Positions 42,942-51,410 of a stretch of DNA of 64,000 nucleotides are shown here, in pieces; positions within the stretch are counted from its first letter, which is position 1; every line of letters starts with the position of its first letter. Under the pieces are notes generated by a model that saw nothing but the letters and a program-made list of their open reading frames with translations, did no database searches and was not told where the DNA came from. Source of the stretch: Mycobacteriaceae bacterium (lineage in GTDB: Bacteria > Actinomycetota > Actinomycetes > Mycobacteriales > Mycobacteriaceae); NCBI GenBank assembly GCA_028726465.1, contig JAQYQB010000014.1, forward strand, positions 124,001 through 188,000, read 5' to 3'. The position numbers were made by a program, and so were the translations under genes.

Positions 42942-45485
42942 TTAGTAGTCGACGCGCAGATCGGACAGGCGGACCTCGCCGGCCTCGTCGGAAGCATCCA
43001 GGTCGACGGTGCCGACCAGCGCGTAGGCGTTGTCGCCGTCCGGGTCCTTGATAATCTGGCGGACCGTCCACGCGCGCGGGCGGGTTTCTGCCAGGCGGAA
43101 GTACTCCGGTCCGCGGGCGGCCGGACCGGAGTCGATGTCGGCGTATTCGTCGAAGTAATCGTCCAGTGCCGCGCCGAAGTCGGGCACCTCGTCCAGGTAG
43201 TCCAGGAACTCGGCCAGGCGGTCTTCCTTCTCGAAGGCGAAAAGCTGGACCAGGCGGAAGAAGTAGTTGCGCACCATGATGGTAAACGCCCGCTTGTTGG
43301 ACGTCAGCGCGGTCGGGTCCTCGACGCCGAAGGCCAGCTCGCGGTCCACTGTGGCCTGGTCGACGGGGGAGTCCTCGCCGGCCATCTGCGCCCACTCGTC
43401 GACCAGGGAGCTGTCGACCTGGCGGATGAGCTCGCCCAACCATTCCAGGATGTCGGCGAGCTGCTCGGTCACGTACTCCTGCGGCACCGACTGCTTGAGC
43501 GTGCGCCAGCAGTCGGTCAGGTAGCGCAGGATAACGCCCTCGGAACGGGCCAGCCCGTAGGTGGCGACCAAGTCGGAGAACGTCATGGCCTTTTCGACCA
43601 TCTCGCGCAGGACCGACTTCGGCGCGATATCGAATTCCTTGGCCCACGGGTTGCCCTCGCAGAAGGACTCGAAGGCCTGGTCGAGCAGCTCCTCCAAGGG
43701 TTTGGGCCAGGTGATCTCCTCGACGATGGCCATGCGCTCGGTGTAGTCCACGCCCTCGGCCTTCAGCGCCGCGATCTCCTCGCCGCGGCGGGCCTTCTGC
43801 TGGGCCTGCAGCACCTGCCGGGGATCGTCCAGGATGGTCTCGAAACAGGAGATAATGTCCAGCGTGAAGGTCTCGGACTCGGGGTCCAGCAGCGTCAGCG
43901 CCGCCAGCGCGAAGGGGGAGAGCGGCTGGTTCAGCGCGAAGTCGCGGGGCAGTTCGCGCACCAGGTGGTAGGGCCGGCCGTAGATGTCCAGCCCCTTGGT
44001 GGACTTTTGGACCACGCCGGCGTTGAGCAAACCTTTGAAGAGATCCAGCGCGGTCAGGATGTGCTGGTTTTGCTGCGCGCGGGTGTCGTGGTTGGTGCGC
44101 AACAGGTGCTTGAGGTGCTCGTAGCCGTTGCCGTGCCGGGCCAGGACGTTGAGCAGCATGGAGTTCGACATGCGGAACTGGGAGGTCAGCTGCTCCGGCT
44201 CGGCGTGGGTCAGCCGCTCGAAGGTCTTTTCCGACCAGGAGACCTCGCCGTCGCGCGGGGCCTTCTTGCGCAGCTTCTTCAGCCGCTTCGGGTCGTCGCC
44301 CACGCGGCGGCGGGCCTTGGCGTTTTCGATCTCGTGCTCGGGCGCCTCGACCACGACGGCGCCCTCGGTGTCGTAGCCGGCGCGGCCAGCGCGCCCGGCG
44401 ATCTGGTGGAACTCGCGGGATTTCAGGATGCGCTGGCGCGTGCCGTCGAACTTCGCCAGGCCCGTCATCAGCACCGTGCGGATGGGCACGTTGATGCCCA
44501 CGCCCAGGGTGTCGGTGCCGCAGATGACCTTCAGCAGGCCGCGCTGGGCGAGGCGTTCCACCAGGCGGCGATACTTGGGCAGCATGCCGGCGTGGTGGAT
44601 ACCGATGCCCTTGCGCAGCAGCCGCGACAAATCTTTGCCGAAGGTGGTGGTGAAGCGGAAACTGCCGATCTCGGTGGCGATGGCTTCCTTTTCCTCCGGC
44701 GTGATCATCGCCTTCAGCGAGGTCAGCGTCTGCGCGCGCTCGGCGGCCTCGCGCTGGGAGAAGTGCACGACGTAGATGGGCGCCTTGCCAGCGCTCAGCA
44801 GCTCCTCGATGGTCTCGTGGACGGCCAGGAAGGTGTAGCTAAAATCCAGCGGCACCGGGCGCTCCGAGCCCGCCACGAGGTCCGTGGTGCGGTCGGTGCG
44901 CTCGCTGAGATCCTTTTCCAGCCAGGTGGTGTCGCCCAGGGTGGCCGACATCAGCAGGAATTGGGCCTGGTCCAGCTCCAGGAGCGGGACCTGCCAGGCC
45001 CAGCCGCGCTGCGGGTCCGAGTAGTAGTGGAACTCGTCCATGACCACCTGGTCGATCTTGGCCTCGCGCCCGTCGCGCAGGGCGATATTAGCCACGATTT
45101 CCGCGGTGGCGGCGATGATGGGGGCGTTGCCGTTGACGGTGGCATCGCCGGTCATCATGCCGACATTTTCCGCGCCGAAGATTTCGCACAACGCGAAGAA
45201 TTTCTCGCTCACCAGGGCCTTAATCGGCGCGGTGTAGAAGCTGCGCTGCCCGCGGGCCAGCGCGATAAAGTGCGCGGCGTTGGCCACCATCGACTTGCCG
45301 GAGCCCGTCGGAGTGGCCAGGATGACGTTGTCCCCGGCGAGGATGCCTAACGATGCCTCCTCCTGGGCCGGGTACAAGGAAATCCCGCGCTCGGTGGTCC
45401 ACGCGGTGAACGTGTCCCAGATGGCGGTGTCGACGAGCGACTCCGGTACTTCGGCGAGGTCGGGCAGCATTTGCGTTAAAGTCAC
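42942..45485 (-). CDS. Ski2-like superfamily II helicase with DUF3516 C-terminal domain
   Basis: The 847-residue protein has a Walker A of ATPTGSGKS (57-65), DEFHYYSD as motif II (from 150), SATLGDT as motif III, and motifs V/VI GTDTLGVGINVPIRT and QIAGRAGRAGYD. The C-terminal half (from about 450) is the actinobacterial DUF3516 extension, helical and acidic. Ski2-like enzymes unwind structured RNA or DNA; the substrate of this group is not established to my knowledge. GTG 45485 was chosen because TAGAGT lies 7 nt upstream; an in-frame GTG 9 nt upstream overlaps that box. Confidence 0.88.
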   Translation of the reverse strand: MTLTQMLPDLAEVPESLVDTAIWDTFTAWTTERGISLYPAQEEASLGILAGDNVILATPTGSGKSMVANAAHFIALARGQRSFYTAPIKALVSEKFFALCEIFGAENVGMMTGDATVNGNAPIIAATAEIVANIALRDGREAKIDQVVMDEFHYYSDPQRGWAWQVPLLELDQAQFLLMSATLGDTTWLEKDLSERTDRTTDLVAGSERPVPLDFSYTFLAVHETIEELLSAGKAPIYVVHFSQREAAERAQTLTSLKAMITPEEKEAIATEIGSFRFTTTFGKDLSRLLRKGIGIHHAGMLPKYRRLVERLAQRGLLKVICGTDTLGVGINVPIRTVLMTGLAKFDGTRQRILKSREFHQIAGRAGRAGYDTEGAVVVEAPEHEIENAKARRRVGDDPKRLKKLRKKAPRDGEVSWSEKTFERLTHAEPEQLTSQFRMSNSMLLNVLARHGNGYEHLKHLLRTNHDTRAQQNQHILTALDLFKGLLNAGVVQKSTKGLDIYGRPYHLVRELPRDFALNQPLSPFALAALTLLDPESETFTLDIISCFETILDDPRQVLQAQQKARRGEEIAALKAEGVDYTERMAIVEEITWPKPLEELLDQAFESFCEGNPWAKEFDIAPKSVLREMVEKAMTFSDLVATYGLARSEGVILRYLTDCWRTLKQSVPQEYVTEQLADILEWLGELIRQVDSSLVDEWAQMAGEDSPVDQATVDRELAFGVEDPTALTSNKRAFTIMVRNYFFRLVQLFAFEKEDRLAEFLDYLDEVPDFGAALDDYFDEYADIDSGPAARGPEYFRLAETRPRAWTVRQIIKDPDGDNAYALVGTVDLDASDEAGEVRLSDLRVDY

Positions 45486-45498
45486 GCCTACCACTCTA
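45486..45498 (-). promoter_or_regulatory. Leaderless promoter of the Ski2-like helicase
   Basis: On the minus strand TAGAGT (45493-45498) lies 7 nt before GTG 45485. Confidence 0.5.
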
Positions 45499-45539
45499 GG
45501 CCATCGCCGTCACCGCCGGGGCGGCCGGGCGCGGCCCGC

Positions 45540-46574
45540 CTAGCTCTCGTCGCTGCGATCCTCCGGGCCCGTCCCGGAGTCGACATCCCCGTCGTCGCGG
45601 CCGTGGTTCATGTTGCGCTCGATGGCCCGGCGGACCTCGGGGTCCTGGTCATCGAGGTAGGCGAGGAAGCGCTCGAATTCCTCGCTGATTTCCTCGCCGG
45701 TGGGCATGTTCTGCTCGCCCGGCAACACGGCCTGCGGGTGCTCGTCGCGGTAGTGCTCGAGGAAGGAGTCGTACTGTTCCTCGAGCTGGCGCACGACCTG
45801 GTTGACCTCCTCGGAGTCCTCGACCTGCTCGGCCAGCTGCTGGTTGACGCGCTCGACGTCGTGCTCCAGGCTGCCGAGCGGCAAGTCCAAGCCGGCGGCG
45901 GTGGCCACGGACTCCAGAAGCTGCAGCGTGGCGTGCGGGTACGGCGAGGAGGCCAGGTAATGGGGCACGTGGACGGTGAAGCCGGCGACCTTGTGGCCGC
46001 GGTCCGCCAGCTCCTTTTCCAGGTAGAGCTGGGCCGAGCCCGGCACCATCATGGTCGAATCCAACTTGAACATCCGCTGCTTTAACCGGCGCGAGTTGCC
46101 GTGGGCGGTAATCACCAGCGGGCGGGTGTGGGGCACCGGCATCGGGGCGGCGTAGAGGCAGATGGTGTCCGAGACGTCGAACTTGTCGGCCAGGTCCGCC
46201 ACCGCGTTGGTAAAGCCTTCCCAGCGCAGGTCGGGCTCGGGGCCGGACAGCAGCAGGAAGGGCTTGTCGCGGGTGTCACGCACCACGCGCATGCTCAGGT
46301 CGAGCTGCTCGATTTCCATCGGGCTATCGGCGTCGATGGTCACCGCGGGGCGCCGCGAGCGGTAATCAATGAGTTCGTCGTTGTTGAACGCGGCCACGGG
46401 CCGCGAGTCGAGCGCGGCGAGCAGGTGCGTAGCGCTGGCGTCGACCGCTTGGCCCGCGTCCGCGTAGCCGCTCATGGCCACTACGAGGGTGGGGCCGTTG
46501 CCGTCGTCATTCGCGGAGTCGACTACTGGGGCAGGATACTCCAGTTCGTACATGCGGCGATCTTCATCAGGCAT
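45540..46574 (-). CDS. PAC2 family protein
   Basis: The 344-residue protein has a PAC2 domain (proteasome assembly chaperone 2 fold): TLVVAMSGYADAGQAVDASATHLLAAL near residue 30, then FLLLSGPEPDLRWEGF and HVPHYLASSPYPHATLQLLESV. The C-terminal 90 residues are acidic and helical. Actinobacterial PAC2 proteins are widespread and of unknown role; many corynebacteria lack a 20S proteasome. The start at 46574 has a strong AAGGAGGA site 7 nt upstream. The gene points away from the DUF4192 gene across a region with two DnaA boxes. Confidence 0.85.
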   Translation of the reverse strand: MPDEDRRMYELEYPAPVVDSANDDGNGPTLVVAMSGYADAGQAVDASATHLLAALDSRPVAAFNNDELIDYRSRRPAVTIDADSPMEIEQLDLSMRVVRDTRDKPFLLLSGPEPDLRWEGFTNAVADLADKFDVSDTICLYAAPMPVPHTRPLVITAHGNSRRLKQRMFKLDSTMMVPGSAQLYLEKELADRGHKVAGFTVHVPHYLASSPYPHATLQLLESVATAAGLDLPLGSLEHDVERVNQQLAEQVEDSEEVNQVVRQLEEQYDSFLEHYRDEHPQAVLPGEQNMPTGEEISEEFERFLAYLDDQDPEVRRAIERNMNHGRDDGDVDSGTGPEDRSDES

Positions 46575-46683
46575 GTCTTTTCCTCCTTCTCTTACCTGCA
46601 ACAACGATTCCCCGGCCGGGTTTATTCCTTAACCTTTGCGGGAACGCATTGGAGCTATTGTAGACCATCGCGGCGGGCCCCGG

Positions 46684-46742
46684 CCTGTGGATAACGTGCC
46701 GATATATTACGTGGCATATAAATGTGGCGAGTTATCCACAGG
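46684..46742. promoter_or_regulatory. Inverted pair of perfect DnaA boxes
   Basis: CCTGTGGATAAC (46684-46695) and GTTATCCACAGG (46731-46742) are exact inverted 12-mers, each containing the consensus DnaA box TTATCCACA (minus strand 46686-46694; plus strand 46732-46740). They enclose a 35-bp AT-rich spacer with TATATTA and CATATAAAT, which also offers -10-like hexamers in both directions. The pair lies between the divergent PAC2 and DUF4192 genes, away from dnaA/oriC. Confidence 0.7.
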
Positions 46743-46793
46743 CGCGGGACGGCAGCGCTCGATTTCGGCGCACATCCCGCCGATGATGACAGC

Positions 46794-47885
46794 ATGACTA
46801 CTTCACAAGCACACACGTACACACCCGCCGAAATCCTTGCCGACATCCCCGGAAACCTTGGTTTCTACCCGTCCGAATCCCTCGTCATCGTCAGCTTCCA
46901 GCCCGCCCACGACTGCCCCGAGAGTTATATTCTCGGACCCCTCCTGCGCATTAGCATCGACGACGTCGACGAGGGCTGGGAGGAAGGCCTCGCCCTGCTG
47001 GACCAATATCCCGACCACATCTTTTTCGCGTTCATCATCAGCACCCGCCCGGAACGCCACCTCAGCGAACTCATTGACTTCCTTTCCGAACCAGACCAGT
47101 GCTACCTCGACCTGGAGGGCCTGTGGATGGTGCCGGAAATCCAGGTCGGCCGGCCCTACGAGGAGATTTTCGCCGACCCGGCGCTGCACCAGGGCCCCGG
47201 CGGCGACGCCTGGCTGGAAGGCCGCGTTGCGCCGATTACGGACTCCGACAGCATGCGAGCCTGCATCGCCGAAGGCGAGTTGCCCGCCCTCGACCGGCAG
47301 GAATGCTTCGAGCCCTTCCAGCGCCGTAGCCGCTTGGGGGAGTCGGAGGAACTCGCCGCCCTCAACCGGCTGGCTACCACCTGTGCTAACGATGCCTGCT
47401 GCGGCCACCGCACCTACGGCTACGACCTCGTGGCCATCGCCCGCGACGTCCCGGAGGTCTTAAGCGATATCGACGGGCCCGGCGACGTCGCCGGGGACAC
47501 CGATCTATTGTTTACCGCCGCCGTGTGGATGGGCAGCACCAAGGCCCGCGACGTCGCCTTGGGCGGTTGCCTGGCCCACCCGGCGGCCGCCTGCACGCTC
47601 ATGCTGGCGCTGGCGCAGACCTTCAGCGGGAACATTCGCGCCAACGCGCTGGCCGTCTACGCAGTCTGCTCAATCGAGATGGGCATCTACTACAAGGCCA
47701 GCACGGCGCTGATGGTCGGCCGCGAGGAATTCCCCGAGCACAACTTCCTGCGGCTGCTGCTCAGCGCGTTCCGCTGCGGGCTCAGCGAGCACCTCATCGA
47801 CAGCGTGCGGCAGGGCTCGGAGAAGGCGCGGCTGGCAGCCGTCTACGGGGTATGCGGCTGCGACCCCGAGCCGCGGGCCGCCTAG
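46794..47885 (+). CDS. DUF4192 domain protein
   Basis: The 363-residue protein has an N terminus of the DUF4192 type: TYTPAEILADIPGNLGFYPSESLVIVSF, followed by LGPLLRISIDD and a long helical C-terminal half (LALAQTFSGNIRANALAVYAVCSIEMGIYYKASTAL). It is Cys-rich for this genome (for example CANDACCGH). The family is actinobacterial and unassigned. ATG 46794 was chosen because the domain begins there and the upstream frame runs into the DnaA-box region. No clear Shine-Dalgarno is present. Confidence 0.8.
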   Translation: MTTSQAHTYTPAEILADIPGNLGFYPSESLVIVSFQPAHDCPESYILGPLLRISIDDVDEGWEEGLALLDQYPDHIFFAFIISTRPERHLSELIDFLSEPDQCYLDLEGLWMVPEIQVGRPYEEIFADPALHQGPGGDAWLEGRVAPITDSDSMRACIAEGELPALDRQECFEPFQRRSRLGESEELAALNRLATTCANDACCGHRTYGYDLVAIARDVPEVLSDIDGPGDVAGDTDLLFTAAVWMGSTKARDVALGGCLAHPAAACTLMLALAQTFSGNIRANALAVYAVCSIEMGIYYKASTALMVGREEFPEHNFLRLLLSAFRCGLSEHLIDSVRQGSEKARLAAVYGVCGCDPEPRAA

Positions 47886-47894
47886 GCCTAGCGG

Positions 47895-48881
47895 TTACGC
47901 GCGGCGGGCCGAGTGCGCCTGGTCGCCGAGCTGGCGGGTGAACTCCCACGCGTCCGAGACGATGGTATCCAGGTCCGTGCGCGTCGGGTTCCAGCCCAGC
48001 TCCTCCTTGATCTTCTCGGAGGAGGCGATCAGCACCGCCGGGTCGCCGGCGCGCCGCGGGGCGTCCTCGGCCGGGATGGGGTGGCCGGTGACCTTCCGGC
48101 AGGCGGCGATGACCTCCTTGACGGAGTAGCCGTCGCCGGAGCCCAGGTTGTAGATCCGGTGGCAGCCTGGCTTGTTGCTCTCCAGCGCCAACACGTGCGC
48201 GTCGGCTAGGTCGCGGATATGGATATAGTCGCGGACCGCGGTGCCGTCCTTGGTGTCCCAGTCGTTGCCGAAGATGAAGATCTTGTCGCGGTGCCCCAGG
48301 GCCACCTGCAAGATGATGGGGATGAGGTGGGTCTCCACCGCGCGGTTTTCCCCGACGGAGCCGTAGGCGCCGGCCACGTTGAAATAGCGCAGCGAGGTCG
48401 CCGCCAGGTCAAAGGCCTTCGCGTAGGAGGTGATCATGTAGTCGATGGACAGCTTGGTCGCCCCGTAAGGGTTGGTGGGAGCCGTCGGCGCGTCCTCGGT
48501 AATCGGCACCTGCTCCGGCTCGCCGTAGGTGGCCGCCGTGGAGGAGAAGACGAGGTTCTTGACGCCGTTGTCCCGCATGGCGTCCAGCAAGGCCAGGGCG
48601 GTGCCGACGTTGTCGTGCCAGTATTCGTTCGGCACCTCGACGGACTCGCCGACCAGGGAGCGCGCGGCGAAGTGGACCACGCCGTCGAAGCCGCCCTCGG
48701 ACAGCACGGACTGGGCCAGCTCGTCGACGCGGCCCTCGACCAGGCGCGCCTGCGCCGGGACGGCCTCGCGGTTGCCCGTGGAAAAATCATCGATGATCGT
48801 CACGTCGTGGCTGCGCTCGATAAGAACCGCAGCGCACACGCTGCCGACGTACCCGGCGCCGCCGGTAACCAGAAGCTTCAT
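47895..48881 (-). CDS. galE: UDP-glucose 4-epimerase
   Basis: GalE interconverts UDP-glucose and UDP-galactose; UDP-galactose supplies the arabinogalactan of the corynebacterial cell wall. The 328-residue short-chain dehydrogenase-type enzyme has the Rossmann motif [17 protein letters not shown] and the catalytic YGATK (Tyr-x-x-x-Lys), with [11 protein letters not shown] upstream. It starts 4 nt after the dtxR stop, so it forms the conserved dtxR-galE operon. Confidence 0.96.
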   Translation of the reverse strand: MKLLVTGGAGYVGSVCAAVLIERSHDVTIIDDFSTGNREAVPAQARLVEGRVDELAQSVLSEGGFDGVVHFAARSLVGESVEVPNEYWHDNVGTALALLDAMRDNGVKNLVFSSTAATYGEPEQVPITEDAPTAPTNPYGATKLSIDYMITSYAKAFDLAATSLRYFNVAGAYGSVGENRAVETHLIPIILQVALGHRDKIFIFGNDWDTKDGTAVRDYIHIRDLADAHVLALESNKPGCHRIYNLGSGDGYSVKEVIAACRKVTGHPIPAEDAPRRAGDPAVLIASSEKIKEELGWNPTRTDLDTIVSDAWEFTRQLGDQAHSARRA

Positions 48882-48885
48882 GGGT

Positions 48886-49566
48886 TTAAGACTCCTCGAT
48901 CCGCACCGCGTGGGCCAAGTCGTTGAGCAGTTCGACGCCGTGCCCGGACTTAGTGGTCAGGGTAATCGCGCCGCCGTTGTTGAGGGCGGTGACTTCGGCG
49001 CCGACGACGATCCCGGCATCGTGCAGCTCCCGGAAGTGCTGGTGGTCGACCTGCAGGATCTCATTAATCTGGCTGACGGTACCGGTGACCTCCTTGCCCT
49101 CCGGCAGGTCGATGGCGCGCGTGCCCTCCGACTGCTCCGGCACGTTGGTGCCCAGCTGGGCCAGGCCCGGGATCGGGTTGCCGAAGGGGGAGCGCGCCGG
49201 ATCATCCAGCACGGCGACGACGCGGCGCTCCACGTCCTCGCTCATGACGTGCTCCCAGCGGCAGGCCTCGTCGTGGACCTGGTGGATGTCCAGGCCCAGC
49301 ACGTCGGTCAGCAGCCGCTCGGCCAGGCGGTGCTTGCGCATCACGGCGGTGGCCAGCTCGCGCCCGCTTGGGGTCAGATCCAGGCTCCGGTCGGTGCGCA
49401 CATGCAAAAGGCCATCGCGCTCCATGCGCGCCACGGTCTGCGAGACCGTCGGGCCGGACTGCTCGAGCCGCTCCGCGATGCGGGCGCGCAGCGGGGTAAT
49501 GCCCTCTTCCTCGAGCTCGTAGATGGTTCGCAGATACATTTCGGTGGTATCGACTAGGTCCCTCAC
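48886..49566 (-). CDS. dtxR: Iron-dependent repressor DtxR
   Basis: DtxR represses iron-uptake genes when loaded with Fe2+ (and represses the toxin gene in C. diphtheriae). The 226-residue protein, exactly the C. diphtheriae length, has the helix-turn-helix ([28 protein letters not shown]), primary metal site Met10, Cys102, Glu105, His106, ancillary site His79, Glu83, His98, and a C-terminal SH3-like domain. GTG 49566 gives [17 protein letters not shown]; the GTG 12 nt upstream lies on its Shine-Dalgarno (AAAGG). galE follows. Confidence 0.98.
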   Translation of the reverse strand: MRDLVDTTEMYLRTIYELEEEGITPLRARIAERLEQSGPTVSQTVARMERDGLLHVRTDRSLDLTPSGRELATAVMRKHRLAERLLTDVLGLDIHQVHDEACRWEHVMSEDVERRVVAVLDDPARSPFGNPIPGLAQLGTNVPEQSEGTRAIDLPEGKEVTGTVSQINEILQVDHQHFRELHDAGIVVGAEVTALNNGGAITLTTKSGHGVELLNDLAHAVRIEES

Positions 49567-49613
49567 GTGGGCTGGCACCTTTCTGATTCCGGGAGTGGAT
49601 TCTCACTCGCAGC

Positions 49614-49632
49614 ACAGGATTGCTAAACCTAA
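49614..49632 (-). promoter_or_regulatory. Possible DtxR box upstream of dtxR
   Basis: On the minus strand this 19-mer begins TTAGGTT and ends CCTGT. It matches the DtxR consensus TTAGGTTAGCCTAACCTAA at 12 of 19 positions, with a complete first half-site. It suggests weak autoregulation. Confidence 0.35.
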
Positions 49633-49744
49633 GCTGCGGCAAAACTAATACACCATAGTCTAGCGCATATCGCCGGGCTGCCGTTGTCGCAGTAAAGGCT
49701 ATAAACGCTATTTACGGTCTAGGAAGCGTCCACACAAAGACGAA

Positions 49745-49777
49745 GCCGCCGGCCTGAAAGATCAGGTCGCGGCGGGC
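49745..49777 (-). terminator. Terminator of sigB
   Basis: The hairpin pairs GCCGCCG and CCTGA (49745-49757) with TCAGG and CGGCGGGC (49762-49777) around a 4-nt loop. On the minus strand it is followed by TTCGTCTTTGTG. It lies 20 nt past the sigB stop. Confidence 0.65.
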
Positions 49778-49797
49778 TAAGGCGGCGGATAAAAGTC

Positions 49798-50799
49798 CTA
49801 CTGGGCGTACTCGCGCAGTCGGTCGGCGCGCTGGCCGTCGCGCAGCTTGGCCATGACCTCGCGCTCGATCTGGCGCACACGCTCGCGGGACAGGCCGAAC
49901 TGGCGGCCAATCTGGTCCAGGGTGCGTGGCACGCCGTCGTCCAGGCCGTAGCGCAGGCGGATGACGTCCTGCTCGCGCTGCTCCAGGGAGCCGATCACCG
50001 AGCGGATATCGGAGTGACGCAGGGAGGCGACGACGGCCGTTTCGGCGTCGGTAGCCTCGGCGTCCTCGATGAAGTCGCCCAGCGGGGCTTCCTCGTCCGC
50101 GCCGACCGGCATGTCCAGCGAGACGGGGTCGCGGGACTGGCGCAGGAGCATCTCGATCTTGTCCTCATCGATGCCGGATTCCTCCGACAGCTCCTCATTC
50201 GTGGCCTCGCGGCCCAGGGACTGGTACATCTCGCGCTTGATGCGGGAGAGCTTGTTGACCTGCTCGACCAAGTGGACGGGCAGGCGGATGGTGCGCGACT
50301 GGTCGGCCATGCCGCGGGTAATGGCCTGGCGGATCCACCAGGTGGCGTAGGTGGAGAACTTAAAGCCCTTGGCGTAGTCGAATTTCTCCATCGCGCGGAT
50401 AAGGCCCAGGTTGCCCTCCTGGATAAGATCCAGTAGCGGCATGCCGCGGCCGGTGTAGCGCTTGGCCAGGGAGACCACCAGGCGCAGGTTCGCCTCCAGC
50501 AGGTGGGAGCGGGCCTTCTTGCCTTCCTTGACGAGAATCTTCAGGTCGCGCTTCTCGGCGCGGGTGAGCTTTTCCGCGTTATTCAGTTTGTATTCGGCGT
50601 ACAGGCCGATTTCGATTTCCTGTGCCAGCTCGACTTCGTCCTCGGCGGACAAAAGAGCGGTCTTGCCGATGCCGTTGAGGTAAACCCGCACGAGGTCGGC
50701 CGAAGGGTTGTCGTTGGTGTGTCCGCGGCGGGAACCGCGATCAACCTCCTGCTCCGTGGCGTCTTGCTTAGATGAATCCTGGTCGTGGGAAGTGGTCAT
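49798..50799 (-). CDS. sigB: Group 2 RNA polymerase sigma factor SigB
   Basis: SigB is the primary-like sigma factor used on entry to stationary phase and under stress in corynebacteria. The 333-residue protein lacks the long N-terminal extension of SigA and has regions 1.2 to 4.2: [83 protein letters not shown] (2.3-2.4), and region 4.2 [29 protein letters not shown] SigH-type promoter lies upstream. TAGGAGG precedes the ATG. It lies just upstream of dtxR-galE with its own terminator. Confidence 0.97.
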   Translation of the reverse strand: MTTSHDQDSSKQDATEQEVDRGSRRGHTNDNPSADLVRVYLNGIGKTALLSAEDEVELAQEIEIGLYAEYKLNNAEKLTRAEKRDLKILVKEGKKARSHLLEANLRLVVSLAKRYTGRGMPLLDLIQEGNLGLIRAMEKFDYAKGFKFSTYATWWIRQAITRGMADQSRTIRLPVHLVEQVNKLSRIKREMYQSLGREATNEELSEESGIDEDKIEMLLRQSRDPVSLDMPVGADEEAPLGDFIEDAEATDAETAVVASLRHSDIRSVIGSLEQREQDVIRLRYGLDDGVPRTLDQIGRQFGLSRERVRQIEREVMAKLRDGQRADRLREYAQ

Positions 50800-50837
50800 C
50801 TAGGGCCTCCTAAAGTATCGCCGGTTACAAACTACTC

Positions 50838-50864
50838 AACGGCTCGCGGCGCGGATTAGTTCCC
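50838..50864 (-). promoter_or_regulatory. SigH-type (ECF) promoter of sigB
   Basis: On the minus strand GGGAAC (50859-50864) and CGTT (50838-50841) are separated by 17 nt, the same geometry and hexamer as the clgR promoter. The start would be near 50831, about 30 nt before ATG 50799. Another candidate, TACTTT, lies nearer the gene and may be a housekeeping -10. Confidence 0.7.
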
Positions 50865-50888
50865 GCACCATCTTTTGGGGGTGACGGG

Positions 50889-51341
50889 CTAGGTCTCCAC
50901 CAGCAAAGTAAAGGGTCCTTGGTTGACTGAGCTGACTTCCATCATCGCGCCGAAGCGGCCCTCGGCCACGGTTATGTCGCGGGAGCGCAGCTGCCGCACC
51001 AGTTCGACAATCACCGGCTCGGCTATTTCCGCCGGCGCCGCCGCCGACCAGGAGGGGCGCCGCCCGCGGGCCGTCGCGCCGTACAGGGTGAACTGGCTGA
51101 CCACCAGGACGGGCGCGCCGGTATCCGTCACGGACTTTTCCCCGTCGAGCATCCGCAACTCCGCGATCTTGCGCGCCATCTTCTCCACCGCGGCCGCCGT
51201 CGTGGCTTTGTCCTCACAGTCCTCGCGCGAAACTCCCACCAGCGCCAGCACGCCGCCGGTCTCCGGGCAATCGATGTTGCCCACCGTCTCACCCGCCACG
51301 GTCACGCTCGCCTGCGAAACCCGCGTCAACACTGCCTTCAT
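50889..51341 (-). CDS. dtd: D-aminoacyl-tRNA deacylase
   Basis: Dtd hydrolyses D-amino acids (and glycine mischarged on tRNA-Ala) from tRNA. The 150-residue protein has both family motifs: VVSQFTLYG (Ser-Gln-x-x-Leu) and the C-terminal NQGPFT (Asn-x-Gly-Pro-x-Thr) that holds the cross-subunit cis Gly-Pro. ACGAGGAG precedes the ATG. It is transcribed towards sigB, with 89 nt between. Confidence 0.96.
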   Translation of the reverse strand: MKAVLTRVSQASVTVAGETVGNIDCPETGGVLALVGVSREDCEDKATTAAAVEKMARKIAELRMLDGEKSVTDTGAPVLVVSQFTLYGATARGRRPSWSAAAPAEIAEPVIVELVRQLRSRDITVAEGRFGAMMEVSSVNQGPFTLLVET

Positions 51342-51410
51342 AAACTCCTCGTGCCTTTCTGCTCGTTGCCTGCCCGGCCGCGTGCTTTCTGGTGGTTGCC
51401 GCGCCGGTGC

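Noticed and set aside
49567..49578. GTG 12 nt upstream as the dtxR start
   Set aside because: It overlaps the AAAGG site that serves GTG 49566, and 49566 gives exact C. diphtheriae residue numbering of the metal ligands.
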